38,199 nucleotides of DNA from DAOTYH01 sp034435015 (GTDB lineage: Bacteria > Chloroflexota > Anaerolineae > Aggregatilineales > UBA3940): NCBI GenBank assembly GCA_034435015.1, contig DAOTYH010000102.1:1-38199 (forward strand), given 5' to 3'. Within the stretch, counting starts at the first letter, position 1, and the number at the start of each line of letters is the position of its first letter. Both the position numbers and the translations under genes were made by a program. This document shows positions 1 through 8,477 of the stretch, piece after piece. The notes under the pieces were generated by a model, which made no database searches, had not been told where the DNA came from, and was given only the letters and a program-made list of their open reading frames with translations.

Positions 1-50
1 AGGCCCTGCCGCAGGGGCTGGCCGATGCGATCCTGAAGGCGCGGGCATGA
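1..50 (+). CDS. C-terminal end of an unidentified protein (partial)
   Basis: An open frame enters from the left edge and ends at a TGA at 48-50, reading ALPQGLADAILKARA. Its codon use matches the neighbouring genes. It converges on the murC-like gene, whose stop lies 15 bp away, which is the spacing expected of a true gene end. Only about 15 residues are visible, so no family can be assigned. Confidence 0.5.
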   Translation, partial: ALPQGLADAILKARA

Positions 51-65
51 AGAGGGCGGGGAGGT

Positions 66-1487
66 TTAACCCCCCAGCCTCTTGAGCAGATCGTCACCGA
101 TGCGTGTGGCGTCGCCGGCGCTCATCACGATCACGATGTCGCCGGCCTGCACGTGCCCGGCCAGATAGTCCGTCACCTCGTCCAGCGGGCCGATATGCCG
201 CGCGTCGGGGTGATCGGGCATCCGTGCCAGCACGTCTTCGACGCTCACCCCGAAGGTCTCGCGGTCGCGTGAGCGGTATATATCGGTGATGATCACATGA
301 TCGGCGTTGCCGAAGCACGCCCCAAACTCGTCGAGCAATGCCCGCGTGCGGCTGTAGGTGTGCGGCTGCCACACCGCCCAGATCGGGCGCTGGCCGTAAC
401 GGGCGCGGGCCGCCGCCAGTGTCATACGGATAGCGGTCGGGTGATGGGCGTAGTCGTCTATGACCGTCACACCGCGCACCTCTCCCTTGACCTCGAAGCG
501 CCGGCCCGTCCCGCTGAACGTTCCCAGCGCGGCGGCGGCCTGCCGCAGGGCGACCCCCAGCGCATCGGCCACAGCCAGCACAGCCAGCGCATTCTGGACG
601 TTATGTTCACCGGCCAGCCGCAGGGAGACCGGCATTCCCCCGATCAAAAAGCCGCCCTCTCCGTCCGGCTGGCGCAGTGAGACCAAGAAGTCCATGCCGC
701 CCTGTTCGTTTGGCTCAACGGCCTGGGCGTTCCATTCGGCGGCCATCTCCAGCCCGTAGCTGATGGCCGGCCTGCCCTGATCCCAGCGCCGGTGGAGCAG
801 GGCGCGGACCTCCGGCTGGTCGTAACAGCCCACCAGCAGGCCGTCCTCCGGCAGGAGATCAACAAACTCGCTGAACAGCGCCCGCACCTCTTCGATCCCC
901 GCGAACATATCGGGGTGATCCATCTCCAAGGAAGTCAGGATGATGATGCGGGGCCGCAGGCCCATGAACATCCGGTCGTACTCGTCGGCCTCGATCACGA
1001 AAAAGGGGCCTTGGCCGGCGCGGGCGTTCGTGCCCAGGTCGCGGGCTACCCCCCCAATAATGAAGGTAGGGTCATGGCCGCAGGCTGACAGCACGTGGGC
1101 CATCATGGCGGTCGTGGTAGTCTTGCCGTGCGTGCCGGCTATGGCGATGCCGATCCGATCAGCCATCAGCGCGCCCAGCACGTCTGCCCGCTTATAGACC
1201 GGGATGCCGCGGGCAACGGCGGCCAGCACCTCCGGGTTGTCAGGCCGGACGGCGGATGAGATCACCAGCGCGTCCGGCGAGAAGCGGTCAAGGTGAGACG
1301 GGTCATGGCCGATGGCTACCGCCAACCCCAGCTCGCGCAGGGGCGGGATCAGCGGCGAGTCCTGCATGTCACAGCCGGAAACAATGTACCCTAGATCGTG
1401 CATCACGCGGGCAAGCGGATTGATCCCAAACCCGCCAATGCCGAGGCAATGGATGCGGGCGTGCGGCGGCAGTGTCGGTCTGTTCAT
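66..1487 (-). CDS. murC: UDP-N-acetylmuramate--L-alanine ligase (MurC)
   Basis: This cytoplasmic Mur ligase adds L-alanine to UDP-MurNAc using ATP, the first peptide step of peptidoglycan synthesis. The 473-aa length is normal for MurC. The N-terminal Rossmann-like part has the GxGGxG signature (HCLGIGGFGINPLARVM) and VSGCD. The central ATP-binding domain has the P-loop AGTHGKTTTTAMM at about residues 117-129, and IEADEYDRMF and LEMDHPDMF follow. The C-terminal domain carries DDYAHHPTAI. Mpl, the murein tripeptide ligase, is the main alternative, but the length and N-terminus favour MurC. It lies 20 bp downstream of a beta-glucosidase gene, with a weak AAGGA ribosome site, and is not within a visible dcw cluster. 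The two genes may be co-transcribed, although their functions are not obviously linked. Confidence 0.9.
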   Translation of the reverse strand: MNRPTLPPHARIHCLGIGGFGINPLARVMHDLGYIVSGCDMQDSPLIPPLRELGLAVAIGHDPSHLDRFSPDALVISSAVRPDNPEVLAAVARGIPVYKRADVLGALMADRIGIAIAGTHGKTTTTAMMAHVLSACGHDPTFIIGGVARDLGTNARAGQGPFFVIEADEYDRMFMGLRPRIIILTSLEMDHPDMFAGIEEVRALFSEFVDLLPEDGLLVGCYDQPEVRALLHRRWDQGRPAISYGLEMAAEWNAQAVEPNEQGGMDFLVSLRQPDGEGGFLIGGMPVSLRLAGEHNVQNALAVLAVADALGVALRQAAAALGTFSGTGRRFEVKGEVRGVTVIDDYAHHPTAIRMTLAAARARYGQRPIWAVWQPHTYSRTRALLDEFGACFGNADHVIITDIYRSRDRETFGVSVEDVLARMPDHPDARHIGPLDEVTDYLAGHVQAGDIVIVMSAGDATRIGDDLLKRLGG

Positions 1488-1507
1488 GTGGTCCTTGTCT
1501 TTCCCTG

Positions 1508-2881
1508 CTATCCGGCTTCTAGGTCCTGCGGCCCTTGGCCGGGGAACAGCTTGTCCACCACCTGAGGGGCATAGCGGCGGGCCATATCGCTGGAGAAGGC
1601 ATTCGCTTTGGCGATCTCGCCGTACAGCTCCCCACTGCGGCGCAGAGTGCGCTCCTGCGTCTCGAAGTTGGTCTCATACAGCCCAAAGCGGAAGCGCGGA
1701 TCGTACCCTTCGGCCCATTCAAAGTTATCCAGCAGACTCCAGAAATAATATCCTCTGACCGGCCACGAGAAATTCACCGCCTGCCAGACGCGCCGCAGAT
1801 GTTCCAGCAGGAAGCCGGGCCGGATGGTGTCGGACCCGTCCGGCACGCCGTTCTCGGTGATGTAGATCGGTAAGTTGAACTGCCGATACAGCCGTTTGAT
1901 CAGGTTGAACAGCCCGTCCGGATACAGCTCGCCCCACTTGCCTTCCGGGCCGCGAGGCTGTCCGGGGCGCGGCCCGTAGGTGATCCCCAGCGATCCAAGC
2001 GCCTTCAGGCTGAAACGTGCATCGAAGCGCTGGTAGTAGTTCAGGCCGATCCAGTCCAGCGTGCCTTTGGCGGCAGGGAACTCCCCTTTGCGCCCAATCG
2101 GCGGACGCCACTGCCCCAGCGCCAGCGCGTCCAGCACGATGCCGTTGAAGGCGCTGTCCAGCAGACGGGTCACCATCCGGTCGAGGGGATTGCCCTCGCG
2201 CAGGGGATACCAGTCAATCATATGGTGGGCCAGCCCGACTCGGGCGGGGGGCTGGAGGTCGTGGATGGTGTGGTAGGCGGCGGCGTGAGCCGACAGCATG
2301 TTGTAAACCACGCGGAAGTAAACTGACACGTTCTTCATGCCGGGCGGCCACGATCCGTCGAAGTAGCCTTTGCCGGCATAGACGGTCGGCTCGTTGATGG
2401 TGCACCACATATCGCACAGGTCGGACAGGTCAGTGACGGCCTTCTTGACGAAGGCGTTGAACCATTGCGGCGAGTCGGGGTGCATCCAGCCGCCGCGCTC
2501 GGCCATCCAGATCGGGTTGGTGAAGTGGTGCAGGGTGACCATCGGCTCGATGCCTGCCTCGCGCATGGTCTTGAGGATGGCGCGGTAACGGTCGAGCGCG
2601 TCGCGATCCCACTTGCCGGGGCGCGGCTCGATGCGGCTCCACTCAATGGAAAGGCGGTGGGCATTGGTATTGAGGGCGGCCATGCGGGCGATGTCCTCCT
2701 CAGCACGGCCTGCCCACCATTCGCAGGCTTTGCCGGAGGTCTGATTCTGAAAGATACGGCCTTCGCCCTTCTGCTCCCAAACCCACCAGTCGTTGTTGCG
2801 GTTGTCGCCTTCGACCTGATGGGCGGCGGTGGCCGTCCCCCACAGAAAGCCGGATGGGAAGGTAAAGGTTGCATCAGCCAT
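1508..2881 (-). CDS. Glycoside hydrolase family 1 beta-glucosidase
   Basis: A retaining GH1 enzyme that hydrolyses beta-linked glucosides or galactosides. The 457-aa (beta/alpha)8 barrel opens with the family N-terminal motif FPSGFLWGTATAAHQVEG. The acid/base Glu is E164 in CTINEP and the nucleophile Glu is E343 in YITENG. The aglycone and glycone site residues are seen in HRLSIEWSRIEP, LHHFTNPIW and SLLDNFEWAEGY. No signal peptide is visible, so it acts in the cytoplasm. AAGGAT about nine bases before the ATG is a plausible ribosome site. The next gene on the strand is murC. Exact substrate preference cannot be read from the sequence. Confidence 0.93.
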   Translation of the reverse strand: MADATFTFPSGFLWGTATAAHQVEGDNRNNDWWVWEQKGEGRIFQNQTSGKACEWWAGRAEEDIARMAALNTNAHRLSIEWSRIEPRPGKWDRDALDRYRAILKTMREAGIEPMVTLHHFTNPIWMAERGGWMHPDSPQWFNAFVKKAVTDLSDLCDMWCTINEPTVYAGKGYFDGSWPPGMKNVSVYFRVVYNMLSAHAAAYHTIHDLQPPARVGLAHHMIDWYPLREGNPLDRMVTRLLDSAFNGIVLDALALGQWRPPIGRKGEFPAAKGTLDWIGLNYYQRFDARFSLKALGSLGITYGPRPGQPRGPEGKWGELYPDGLFNLIKRLYRQFNLPIYITENGVPDGSDTIRPGFLLEHLRRVWQAVNFSWPVRGYYFWSLLDNFEWAEGYDPRFRFGLYETNFETQERTLRRSGELYGEIAKANAFSSDMARRYAPQVVDKLFPGQGPQDLEAG

Positions 2882-2942
2882 GTGAGTCTATCCTTGTTGA
2901 GAATACAAGCCGAGAGAGCCTAGAAACCGGGCGGGCGGCCTT

Positions 2943-3671
2943 TCAGAGCCGCACTACCTCAGCGACAACCTCACGCGTTCCTGTGTCCACAAAGCCGATC
3001 TGTTCGGCTAGATCGCGTGAGGCATAGTTGTCTTCAGCGACGCTGTACAGCGGCGTGACACCCAGCCGGAGCAGTTCAGCGCACAGGCTGAGCGCCACCG
3101 AGCGGCCCCAGCCCTGCCGCCGCCGTTCGATATTCACCTGAACATAAATCTCTGCAAACAACGGTGAGCGCCAGTTCACGCCGGCCACTGCCGCTGTCTC
3201 CTTCCCCCGCCGAATCTCGGCGCGCGGGTTGCCGTCCGGGGCCTGCCGGTGGATCACCAGCACATTGGTCTCAGGGCGGAAGCGGGACGGGTCAAGGCGC
3301 AGGATCAGGTTGCGGCTGGGCTGGTTAAAGAGCAGGTAAGGCTCCAGCCGCTCGACCAGACTGGCCGGCACAACCGCCAAGTAGGGCCTGCCGGGGGTCA
3401 GCCCCTCCTCGATCAGGGCAGGCAATGCCCCGTGACCGCGCAGACGCAGTGTCATCAGCGGGCGGAAGAGGTCAAAGCCGGTCTGGCAGCAGACCAGAAA
3501 TCCGTCCACCATGCCGGTTGAATCGCGGTGCAGATACAGGTTGGTACGCCGGGGATCGTGATGCAGGGCATAATAGCTGGCCAGACCGTCCGCCGCGTCG
3601 AACTCGTTCAGCAGGTCGCGGACACCGTCTCGAAGCTGTTGGAACGTTGCCGGGTCGGGAACGTTGATCAT
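2943..3671 (-). CDS. GNAT-family N-acetyltransferase
   Basis: The C-terminal half is a GNAT fold of the FR47-like type. The acetyl-CoA pyrophosphate loop is RRQGWGRSVALSLC (R-x-x-G-x-G), and the typical end follows (LYSVAEDNYASRDLAEQIGFVDTG). The N-terminal 110 residues are less conserved and contain the family-like stretch YYALHHDPRRTNLYL. Total length is 242 aa. The substrate is unknown. It is followed on the minus strand by the GH1/murC pair after a 60-bp gap and preceded by the RNHCP gene. The ATG is preceded by AAGG. Many such proteins in this group of bacteria are annotated only as GNAT acetyltransferases. Confidence 0.8.
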   Translation of the reverse strand: MINVPDPATFQQLRDGVRDLLNEFDAADGLASYYALHHDPRRTNLYLHRDSTGMVDGFLVCCQTGFDLFRPLMTLRLRGHGALPALIEEGLTPGRPYLAVVPASLVERLEPYLLFNQPSRNLILRLDPSRFRPETNVLVIHRQAPDGNPRAEIRRGKETAAVAGVNWRSPLFAEIYVQVNIERRRQGWGRSVALSLCAELLRLGVTPLYSVAEDNYASRDLAEQIGFVDTGTREVVAEVVRL

Positions 3672-3833
3672 ATCCGCCTTGTCTGGTGCGTCTGAGTGAC
3701 ACGCTGAGTATACCAGCGCGGCGGTGAGAGGCCAATTCAGAGGCGGCGCAAGCCTTAGACCACAATGTGGATGCCTGCTTTGGCTCTCTGTGATTGATCC
3801 CCTGACGGGGGCGCCGGCAAAATATCAGCCGCC

Positions 3834-4160
3834 TTACCCTTTGCCGGGACGGCCTCCCTGCGGAAGCCCCCGCATGACCGCCAAAATCTGCTCCATCGAG
3901 TCCGCTTTGGCGGCACGGTTGCGCCGGACTGCACCGCACTTCAGGCAGTGATGAACGATCACCGGCTCGCCCTTCTTCATCTCGACAGCGATTGGCTCCA
4001 TCAGGCCGCCGCACGCTGAGCGGCGGTCGCCGGGGTTGATGTCCACATGCTTGCTGTACAGACAGGCCGGGCAGTGATTGGTGTACCCGTTGCCGTGTAC
4101 CGGCGTACCGCACTGCTCGCAGATGAAATCTTCCTTGGTGCGTATGAACCGGCGTGACAT
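3834..4160 (-). CDS. RNHCP domain zinc-ribbon protein
   Basis: A 108-aa protein with three Cys pairs suited to zinc binding: CEQC near the N-terminus, the signature TNHCPACLYSKHVD followed by PGDR, and HCLKCG near the C-terminus. The central motif matches the small RNHCP family, which usually reads RNHCP-x-CL-x-SxHVD. The molecular role of the family is not established. A TACAAT -10-like element lies about 60 bases upstream of the ATG. The gene is divergent from the SMR-type gene, and the two share a 100-bp control region. Confidence 0.82.
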   Translation of the reverse strand: MSRRFIRTKEDFICEQCGTPVHGNGYTNHCPACLYSKHVDINPGDRRSACGGLMEPIAVEMKKGEPVIVHHCLKCGAVRRNRAAKADSMEQILAVMRGLPQGGRPGKG

Positions 4161-4222
4161 GGGTTAGTGCTCCTGCCTCAGTAACTTTTCTGCCCTGACG
4201 TGTTATTTTCAGTTGGAATGCT

Positions 4223-4228
4223 ATTGTA
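4223..4228 (-). promoter_or_regulatory. Putative -10 element (TACAAT) for the RNHCP gene
   Basis: On the minus strand this reads TACAAT, in the context TGAACGTGTTACAATA, about 63 bases before the RNHCP start. A closely similar string (TGAACGAGGTTACAATA) precedes the SDR gene starting at 16705. No good -35 box is visible at 16-18 bp, so an alternative sigma factor or an activator is possible. Confidence 0.4.
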
Positions 4229-4260
4229 ACACGTTCAGGGTTGAGAAAGGAGGTGGCCCT

Positions 4261-4644
4261 ATGTACCGCCTCAAGGCTCTGCTGGACGCCTCACCGGTGT
4301 TAAGCGCACACGGCCTGACGCTCGCGGCGCTTTTCGGCGCGAACCTTGTCTTCAACGTCGTAGCCAATGCCAGCTTCAAGGTCTCAGCCTCCAGCACCAA
4401 CTGGCGTGGTTTTCTGCTGTGGCAGGTGATCGGCAACTTGGCCGGGCTGATCACCGTCTTGACGCTGACAGCGTTGTTGCGGTATATCCCTCTGGCGGTG
4501 GCCTACCCGGTGACGGTTGGCCTGGCGGTGATCGGCGTCCAGGTGGTAGGGGCGTTGATCCTGTTCCGGGAGACGATCTCGTTGATGCAGTGGGCAGGGA
4601 CTCTGCTGATTGTGATAGGTATCCTGCTCATTGGGGGGCGCTGA
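4261..4644 (+). CDS. SMR/EamA-type small membrane transporter
   Basis: A 127-aa integral membrane protein with four predicted helices: about residues 17-35, 48-65, 72-92 and 103-125. It resembles the small multidrug resistance (SMR) and half-size EamA transporters. The motif VAYPVTVGLAVIGVQVVGA followed by FRETISLMQWAGTLLIVIGI is typical of this superfamily, with a charged ERET-like loop between helices 3 and 4. The start was chosen at the ATG preceded by AAAGGAGGTGG, a strong ribosome site. The substrate is unknown. The YkoP-like gene begins three bases after its stop, so the two are co-translated and probably work together at the membrane. Confidence 0.8.
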   Translation: MYRLKALLDASPVLSAHGLTLAALFGANLVFNVVANASFKVSASSTNWRGFLLWQVIGNLAGLITVLTLTALLRYIPLAVAYPVTVGLAVIGVQVVGALILFRETISLMQWAGTLLIVIGILLIGGR

Positions 4645-4647
4645 GTT

Positions 4648-5226
4648 ATGCGGGCGCTGATCCGCGCCTTTGACGGCTGGCTGCGCCGCCGCTCAGGTGT
4701 GTTTGAATTCACCGACGACCCGGCCTGCTTGTTCCGTCTTCAGCTTGTTCATGCCCCGCGCGATGTGCGGGTGCGCGGTGTGGACATCCCCGCCGGAACG
4801 CCGCTTGTCGGTCTGCACCTGTGGAATGAACATGTACCCCCCATCCCGCCGACCGGCGCGGACATGGCCTGGGGCCTGCGCACTTACCGGATGCTGGCTC
4901 GTTCCCTGCGTGAGGTGGCCGCCTATCTCCCGCGTGATCCGCGCCTGACTGATGCGCGGGCTGTCTGGGGTGTCACCGTGCTGATCCCCTTGCCGGACGA
5001 CCCCGGCGGCGGGGGGTTGATCCGGCGGCTGGGCTTCGAGGTGCTTCCCTATCATGGGGCGCTGGGGCGTTTCGGCGAGTTCTGGGAGAACTTCTACACG
5101 TGGTGGATCATGTGGACGTATAACCCGGCCAGCCTGCGGGGACGCACCATGGCCGGCCTGCGCCGCCAAGAGATGTGGATGCTGCGGGAAGACTTTATGC
5201 GGCGCTACGGCGGCGGGGAAGCCTAG
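4648..5226 (+). CDS. YkoP-like conserved protein of unknown function
   Basis: A 192-aa cytoplasmic-looking protein without a signal peptide. It resembles the YkoP-like family in the stretch VDIPAGTPLVGLHLWNEHVP and the later Trp/Tyr-rich part (FWENFYTWWIMWTYNPAS). The family is known from Bacillus YkoP and as a domain fused to polysaccharide deacetylases and glycosyltransferases, so a link to cell-envelope lipids or sugars is plausible. The assignment rests on recalled motif resemblance only. It follows the SMR-type gene by three bases and converges on the histidine kinase gene, whose stop lies six bases away. Confidence 0.6.
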   Translation: MRALIRAFDGWLRRRSGVFEFTDDPACLFRLQLVHAPRDVRVRGVDIPAGTPLVGLHLWNEHVPPIPPTGADMAWGLRTYRMLARSLREVAAYLPRDPRLTDARAVWGVTVLIPLPDDPGGGGLIRRLGFEVLPYHGALGRFGEFWENFYTWWIMWTYNPASLRGRTMAGLRRQEMWMLREDFMRRYGGGEA

Positions 5227-5231
5227 CGTCA

Positions 5232-7094
5232 CTACGCCACAGTGCGGGTATGGCGCTCTGTCTTTTCCCCCTCGACGGCTTCTTCGGCTGTCGGCAGTAA
5301 TACATAGAAGGTACTGCCCTGGCCAAGCGTGCTCTTTACCCACAGGTGCCCTTTCATCCCTAAGACCAGCTTGCGGGAGATCGCCAGCCCCAGCCCCGTC
5401 CCTTCGTATTCACGGGTAGGGGACTCGTCAACCTGACGGAACTCGTCAAAGATGATGCTCTGGTCAGCTTCTGAGATGCCGATGCCGGTGTCCTCGACGC
5501 TGATCAGCACCCGGCGCCCCAGCGGCACGGGCAGGTCAGAGGGACGGCCCGGCGGCAGGTCGTCTGGACTGCTGACTACCTCTACGCGGACAGCCACCAA
5601 GCCGGCAGAGGTGAACTTGACGGCGTTGTTGAGCAGGTTGACCAGCACCTGCATCAGACGCCCCCGGTCGGCCATGACCGGCGGCAGATCAGGCGGGAGA
5701 GAGCGGCGCAGTTCCAGCCCCTTCTGGCTGGCCAGCGGCTCGACGCCGGCCATGCAGTCCACAATGGCCAGTTCGAGGTTGACCGGCTTGATCTCAAGCG
5801 GCATGTAGCCCGCATCAATGCGGGACAGGTCAAGGATGTCGTTGATCAACTGAAGCAGGTGCTGGCCGTTGCGGTTCACCTTCTCCAGCCGGTCGGCCTG
5901 TTTCTCGGTCAGCGGCCCGTAGATGCCTTGTGCCAGCAGTTCGGTATAGCCGATGATGCTGTTCAGGGGGGTGCGCAGTTCGTGGCTCATGTTGGCTAGA
6001 AAAGTGCTCTTGGCGCGGCTGGCGGCCTCAGCGGCTTCCTTTGCTCTTTCTAGTTCGCGCTCGGCCTGTTTGCGTTCGGTAATGTCGCGCAGGACGATCA
6101 CACAGCCCGCCCGTTCCTCCCGCCGGCTCTGGAGAGGCGAGAGCCGCGCATCAAACCAGCGTTTGCCGCCGTCTGCCTCGATCTCGATCTCATCGCGGGG
6201 CCGCCCGGATGCGATCCAGCGGAGCAGTCCTGCCCGCCCCGCTAGTGCCTTCTCTGCCGGCTGGCCAATGAGACGGCTGGTATCCGCCCCGATCAGCCGG
6301 CGGGCCGCCGTGTTGAGGTCCACGACAGCGTTGCGGGCGTCCAGCACAATGACGGCGTCAGGCATGCTGGCCAGCACAACCTCGCGGGCTACCGGCACAA
6401 TGTTCATCAGTTGGTAGTCGAATATGCCCCATGCAAAGATCACACTGCTCAGCACGAAGGCATAGGCAGACAGGTCAATGCCCGGCAGGACCAGACGGGT
6501 CAGGTAGACGATCTGCGTCAGCGCCGGGATCAGCGCGCCGCCCAGTATGACCCCTAACTGACGGCGGTACATCCCCGATGACCGGATGATCGAGCGAATG
6601 AGCAGGATATAGCAGGCCAGCGCAATGGCCTGCGTGTAAACGATATGCACCCAGTACCAAGCGCCGGGCGTAAAGTGGAAGGCCATCAGACTGCCAAGCG
6701 GGATCAAGCTCCGGTCGGCCCAGATCAGTTCGTGCAGTTCGTTGGTCCAGGCGAAGGTCAGCGTGATGACGGGGATGATCAGGATGGCCAGACGGCTGAA
6801 GGGTGTGACCAGCCGCTGATGGCCGGTTTGCACCAGTACCAGCCCCAGCAGGAGAGGGGGGATGGCTGTCAGCCCGATGTACTCGATCTTGGCGCACAAC
6901 TCAGTCAGCGCGAGCGTTCGACTGCCCAGTTCAAAGGCGTACCCCACTGAGTAAATCAGGACAGCCGCGCTCAGGAGCATCAGGTACACGGCGCCCGGCA
7001 CCGAACGCCGCCGCCACACCACACCGATGACCGCCGGCAAAACCGCCGCCCCAATGAAGAGGGGGACTGCATAGGGTGTCAATTGCCAGTTCAT
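5232..7094 (-). CDS. Membrane sensor histidine kinase (7TM-PAS-HisKA-HATPase)
   Basis: A 620-aa two-component sensor kinase. The first 220 residues hold seven hydrophobic helices of the 7TMR-HISK type (VPLFIGAAVLPAVIGVVW through FVLSSVIFAWGIFDYQLM). A PAS domain follows at about 230-345 (MPDAVIVLDARNAVVDLN ... GCVIVLRDITERKQAE). A short coiled coil then leads to HisKA with phospho-acceptor H371 in ANMSHELRTPLNSIIGY. The HATPase_c domain has the N box NLLNNAVKFT, the G1 box EDTGIGIS and the G2 box GTGLGLAISR. No response regulator lies beside it, so it is an orphan kinase. The signal sensed is unknown. It may be membrane-borne or within the bilayer, as for other 7TMR-HISK proteins. Confidence 0.92.
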   Translation of the reverse strand: MNWQLTPYAVPLFIGAAVLPAVIGVVWRRRSVPGAVYLMLLSAAVLIYSVGYAFELGSRTLALTELCAKIEYIGLTAIPPLLLGLVLVQTGHQRLVTPFSRLAILIIPVITLTFAWTNELHELIWADRSLIPLGSLMAFHFTPGAWYWVHIVYTQAIALACYILLIRSIIRSSGMYRRQLGVILGGALIPALTQIVYLTRLVLPGIDLSAYAFVLSSVIFAWGIFDYQLMNIVPVAREVVLASMPDAVIVLDARNAVVDLNTAARRLIGADTSRLIGQPAEKALAGRAGLLRWIASGRPRDEIEIEADGGKRWFDARLSPLQSRREERAGCVIVLRDITERKQAERELERAKEAAEAASRAKSTFLANMSHELRTPLNSIIGYTELLAQGIYGPLTEKQADRLEKVNRNGQHLLQLINDILDLSRIDAGYMPLEIKPVNLELAIVDCMAGVEPLASQKGLELRRSLPPDLPPVMADRGRLMQVLVNLLNNAVKFTSAGLVAVRVEVVSSPDDLPPGRPSDLPVPLGRRVLISVEDTGIGISEADQSIIFDEFRQVDESPTREYEGTGLGLAISRKLVLGMKGHLWVKSTLGQGSTFYVLLPTAEEAVEGEKTERHTRTVA

Positions 7095-7200
7095 GATTTG
7101 CTCCCTGCCGTCTCAGGCCGCAATCTTACCGACATTGTGGCTCAAGCGGGCAGGGAGCGCAACAGGGGACATTGCCGGCCTCCGGCGGGGCATGGGGCTG

Positions 7201-8466
7201 TCAGGCATGGATGCGTCTGAGCATCTGACCCATGATCTGAAGCAGGTCACGGCCGTAGCGATCAAGGGTGAGGGCCTCTTCGTATTTGCGGCGGGCCGCC
7301 TGCCCCACCCGCCGGAGGAGCAGACGATTCCGGGCTAGATGGGAGAGAATGGCAGTCAATTCTTCCACATCATCCACGTTAATCAAGTAGCCGTTTGAGC
7401 CATGCCGGATAACTTCTTCCATCATTCCGACACGTGTTGTAATGACTGTCTTGCCTAGTCCCATCGCCTCCAGTACAACCAGCGGGCCGGTCTCCTGCCG
7501 CGATGTGCTGACTAGAATATCAGCTTCTTTGATGTAACCCAGCGAATCTCTGGGGTTACCCTCGCCGACAAAGTGAATGCCGGCATATCCTTGTGCCATA
7601 TCTTTCAGGACCTGCAAGTAGGCAGGATAGACGGGGTAACCTACAAAATAAACCTCTATCTGCTCTAACAAAGGCGCAGGCAATTGCTTCAGGCTGTGCA
7701 GGAGGATGTCAGGCGCTTTGCGAGGCTCGATCGTTCCAACGTGAGCGAGGTAGAGCTTCCCCTCTTCACGGCGGCAGGGAGAGGGTATCCCCTCTGCCTC
7801 GATGAGCGGGTCAGGGATGCCGTAGCAGGCTGTTGTGTGCCATCCCTGTTCAGCAAAGGCCTTGTAGGCCCACAGGATATTTCGAGCTGAATAGACAATG
7901 GCGTTGGCCCTGCGGAAGGCTTGGGCCGCCTCTTCCGGCCATTGGAGCAAGGTTTTTAACCATTCGGCAGGCTCATGGATCATCCACATGACAGGCCGCC
8001 CCGCCGAAGCCGCCGCATTCACGCTTGCCCAGTTCAGCAGGGTGTTGGCTACCACCAGGTCAAATGTGCCGATCCATGGCTGTACCTGCTGGGGATCGGA
8101 TAAGAAAGCAGGCTCAATGACGACCGGTACACCTGCCCGCTCAAGTTCTGCTTTCAAGGTATCCGCAGTCGGAGAAGCAACGGTGACGTAATAGCCTGCC
8201 CGGCGAAGGAAGACAGCCACATGGTACAGGAGGACGGACGCGCCGCCCAGCCTCAGGTCATGGCTGATCAGGAGGATATTCATCTCAGGGGAGAGCAGTT
8301 CATAGAGCGGATTGCGGGGAGCAGGGGGATGGTAGAAGCGCCGTTCGCCTTTCAGCCATCGGTATAGCCGCTCGACGAAGGCAGGGATGCCTTCCCGGAA
8401 CAGGATGTTTAAGCTGGTGCGGATGAGTTGTGTCAGCCTGATCAGCTTGCCCTGAAGAGCCTGCAT
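7201..8466 (-). CDS. Family 4 glycosyltransferase (GT-B fold)
   Basis: A retaining glycosyltransferase of the GT4 type. The N-terminal Rossmann half begins at about residue 75 with NILLISHDLRLGGASVLLY, where GGA is the donor/acceptor loop. The C-terminal half has AHVGTIEPRKAPDILL and the E-x7-E motif ETGPLVVLEAMGLGK, then GSNGYLI. An extra N-terminal segment of about 70 mainly basic residues precedes the catalytic part and may contact membrane or acceptor. The start is the ATG at 8466; the longer frame would overlap the upstream gene. The upstream gene stops 11 bases before it, making this the last gene of the 10217-7201 operon. The acceptor is unknown. Confidence 0.85.
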   Translation of the reverse strand: MQALQGKLIRLTQLIRTSLNILFREGIPAFVERLYRWLKGERRFYHPPAPRNPLYELLSPEMNILLISHDLRLGGASVLLYHVAVFLRRAGYYVTVASPTADTLKAELERAGVPVVIEPAFLSDPQQVQPWIGTFDLVVANTLLNWASVNAAASAGRPVMWMIHEPAEWLKTLLQWPEEAAQAFRRANAIVYSARNILWAYKAFAEQGWHTTACYGIPDPLIEAEGIPSPCRREEGKLYLAHVGTIEPRKAPDILLHSLKQLPAPLLEQIEVYFVGYPVYPAYLQVLKDMAQGYAGIHFVGEGNPRDSLGYIKEADILVSTSRQETGPLVVLEAMGLGKTVITTRVGMMEEVIRHGSNGYLINVDDVEELTAILSHLARNRLLLRRVGQAARRKYEEALTLDRYGRDLLQIMGQMLRRIHA

Positions 8467-8477
8467 GTGCTTCGGTA

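Noticed and set aside
3672..3833. Possible small gene between the GNAT and RNHCP genes
   Set aside because: Open frames here lack a ribosome site and sensible composition. I see only a short CCCC/GGGG inverted repeat that could end the RNHCP transcript.
4161..4260. Possible riboswitch ahead of the SMR-type gene
   Set aside because: I looked for guanidine- or other riboswitch-like pairing because SMR genes often carry one, but saw no convincing conserved stems in the 100-bp interval.
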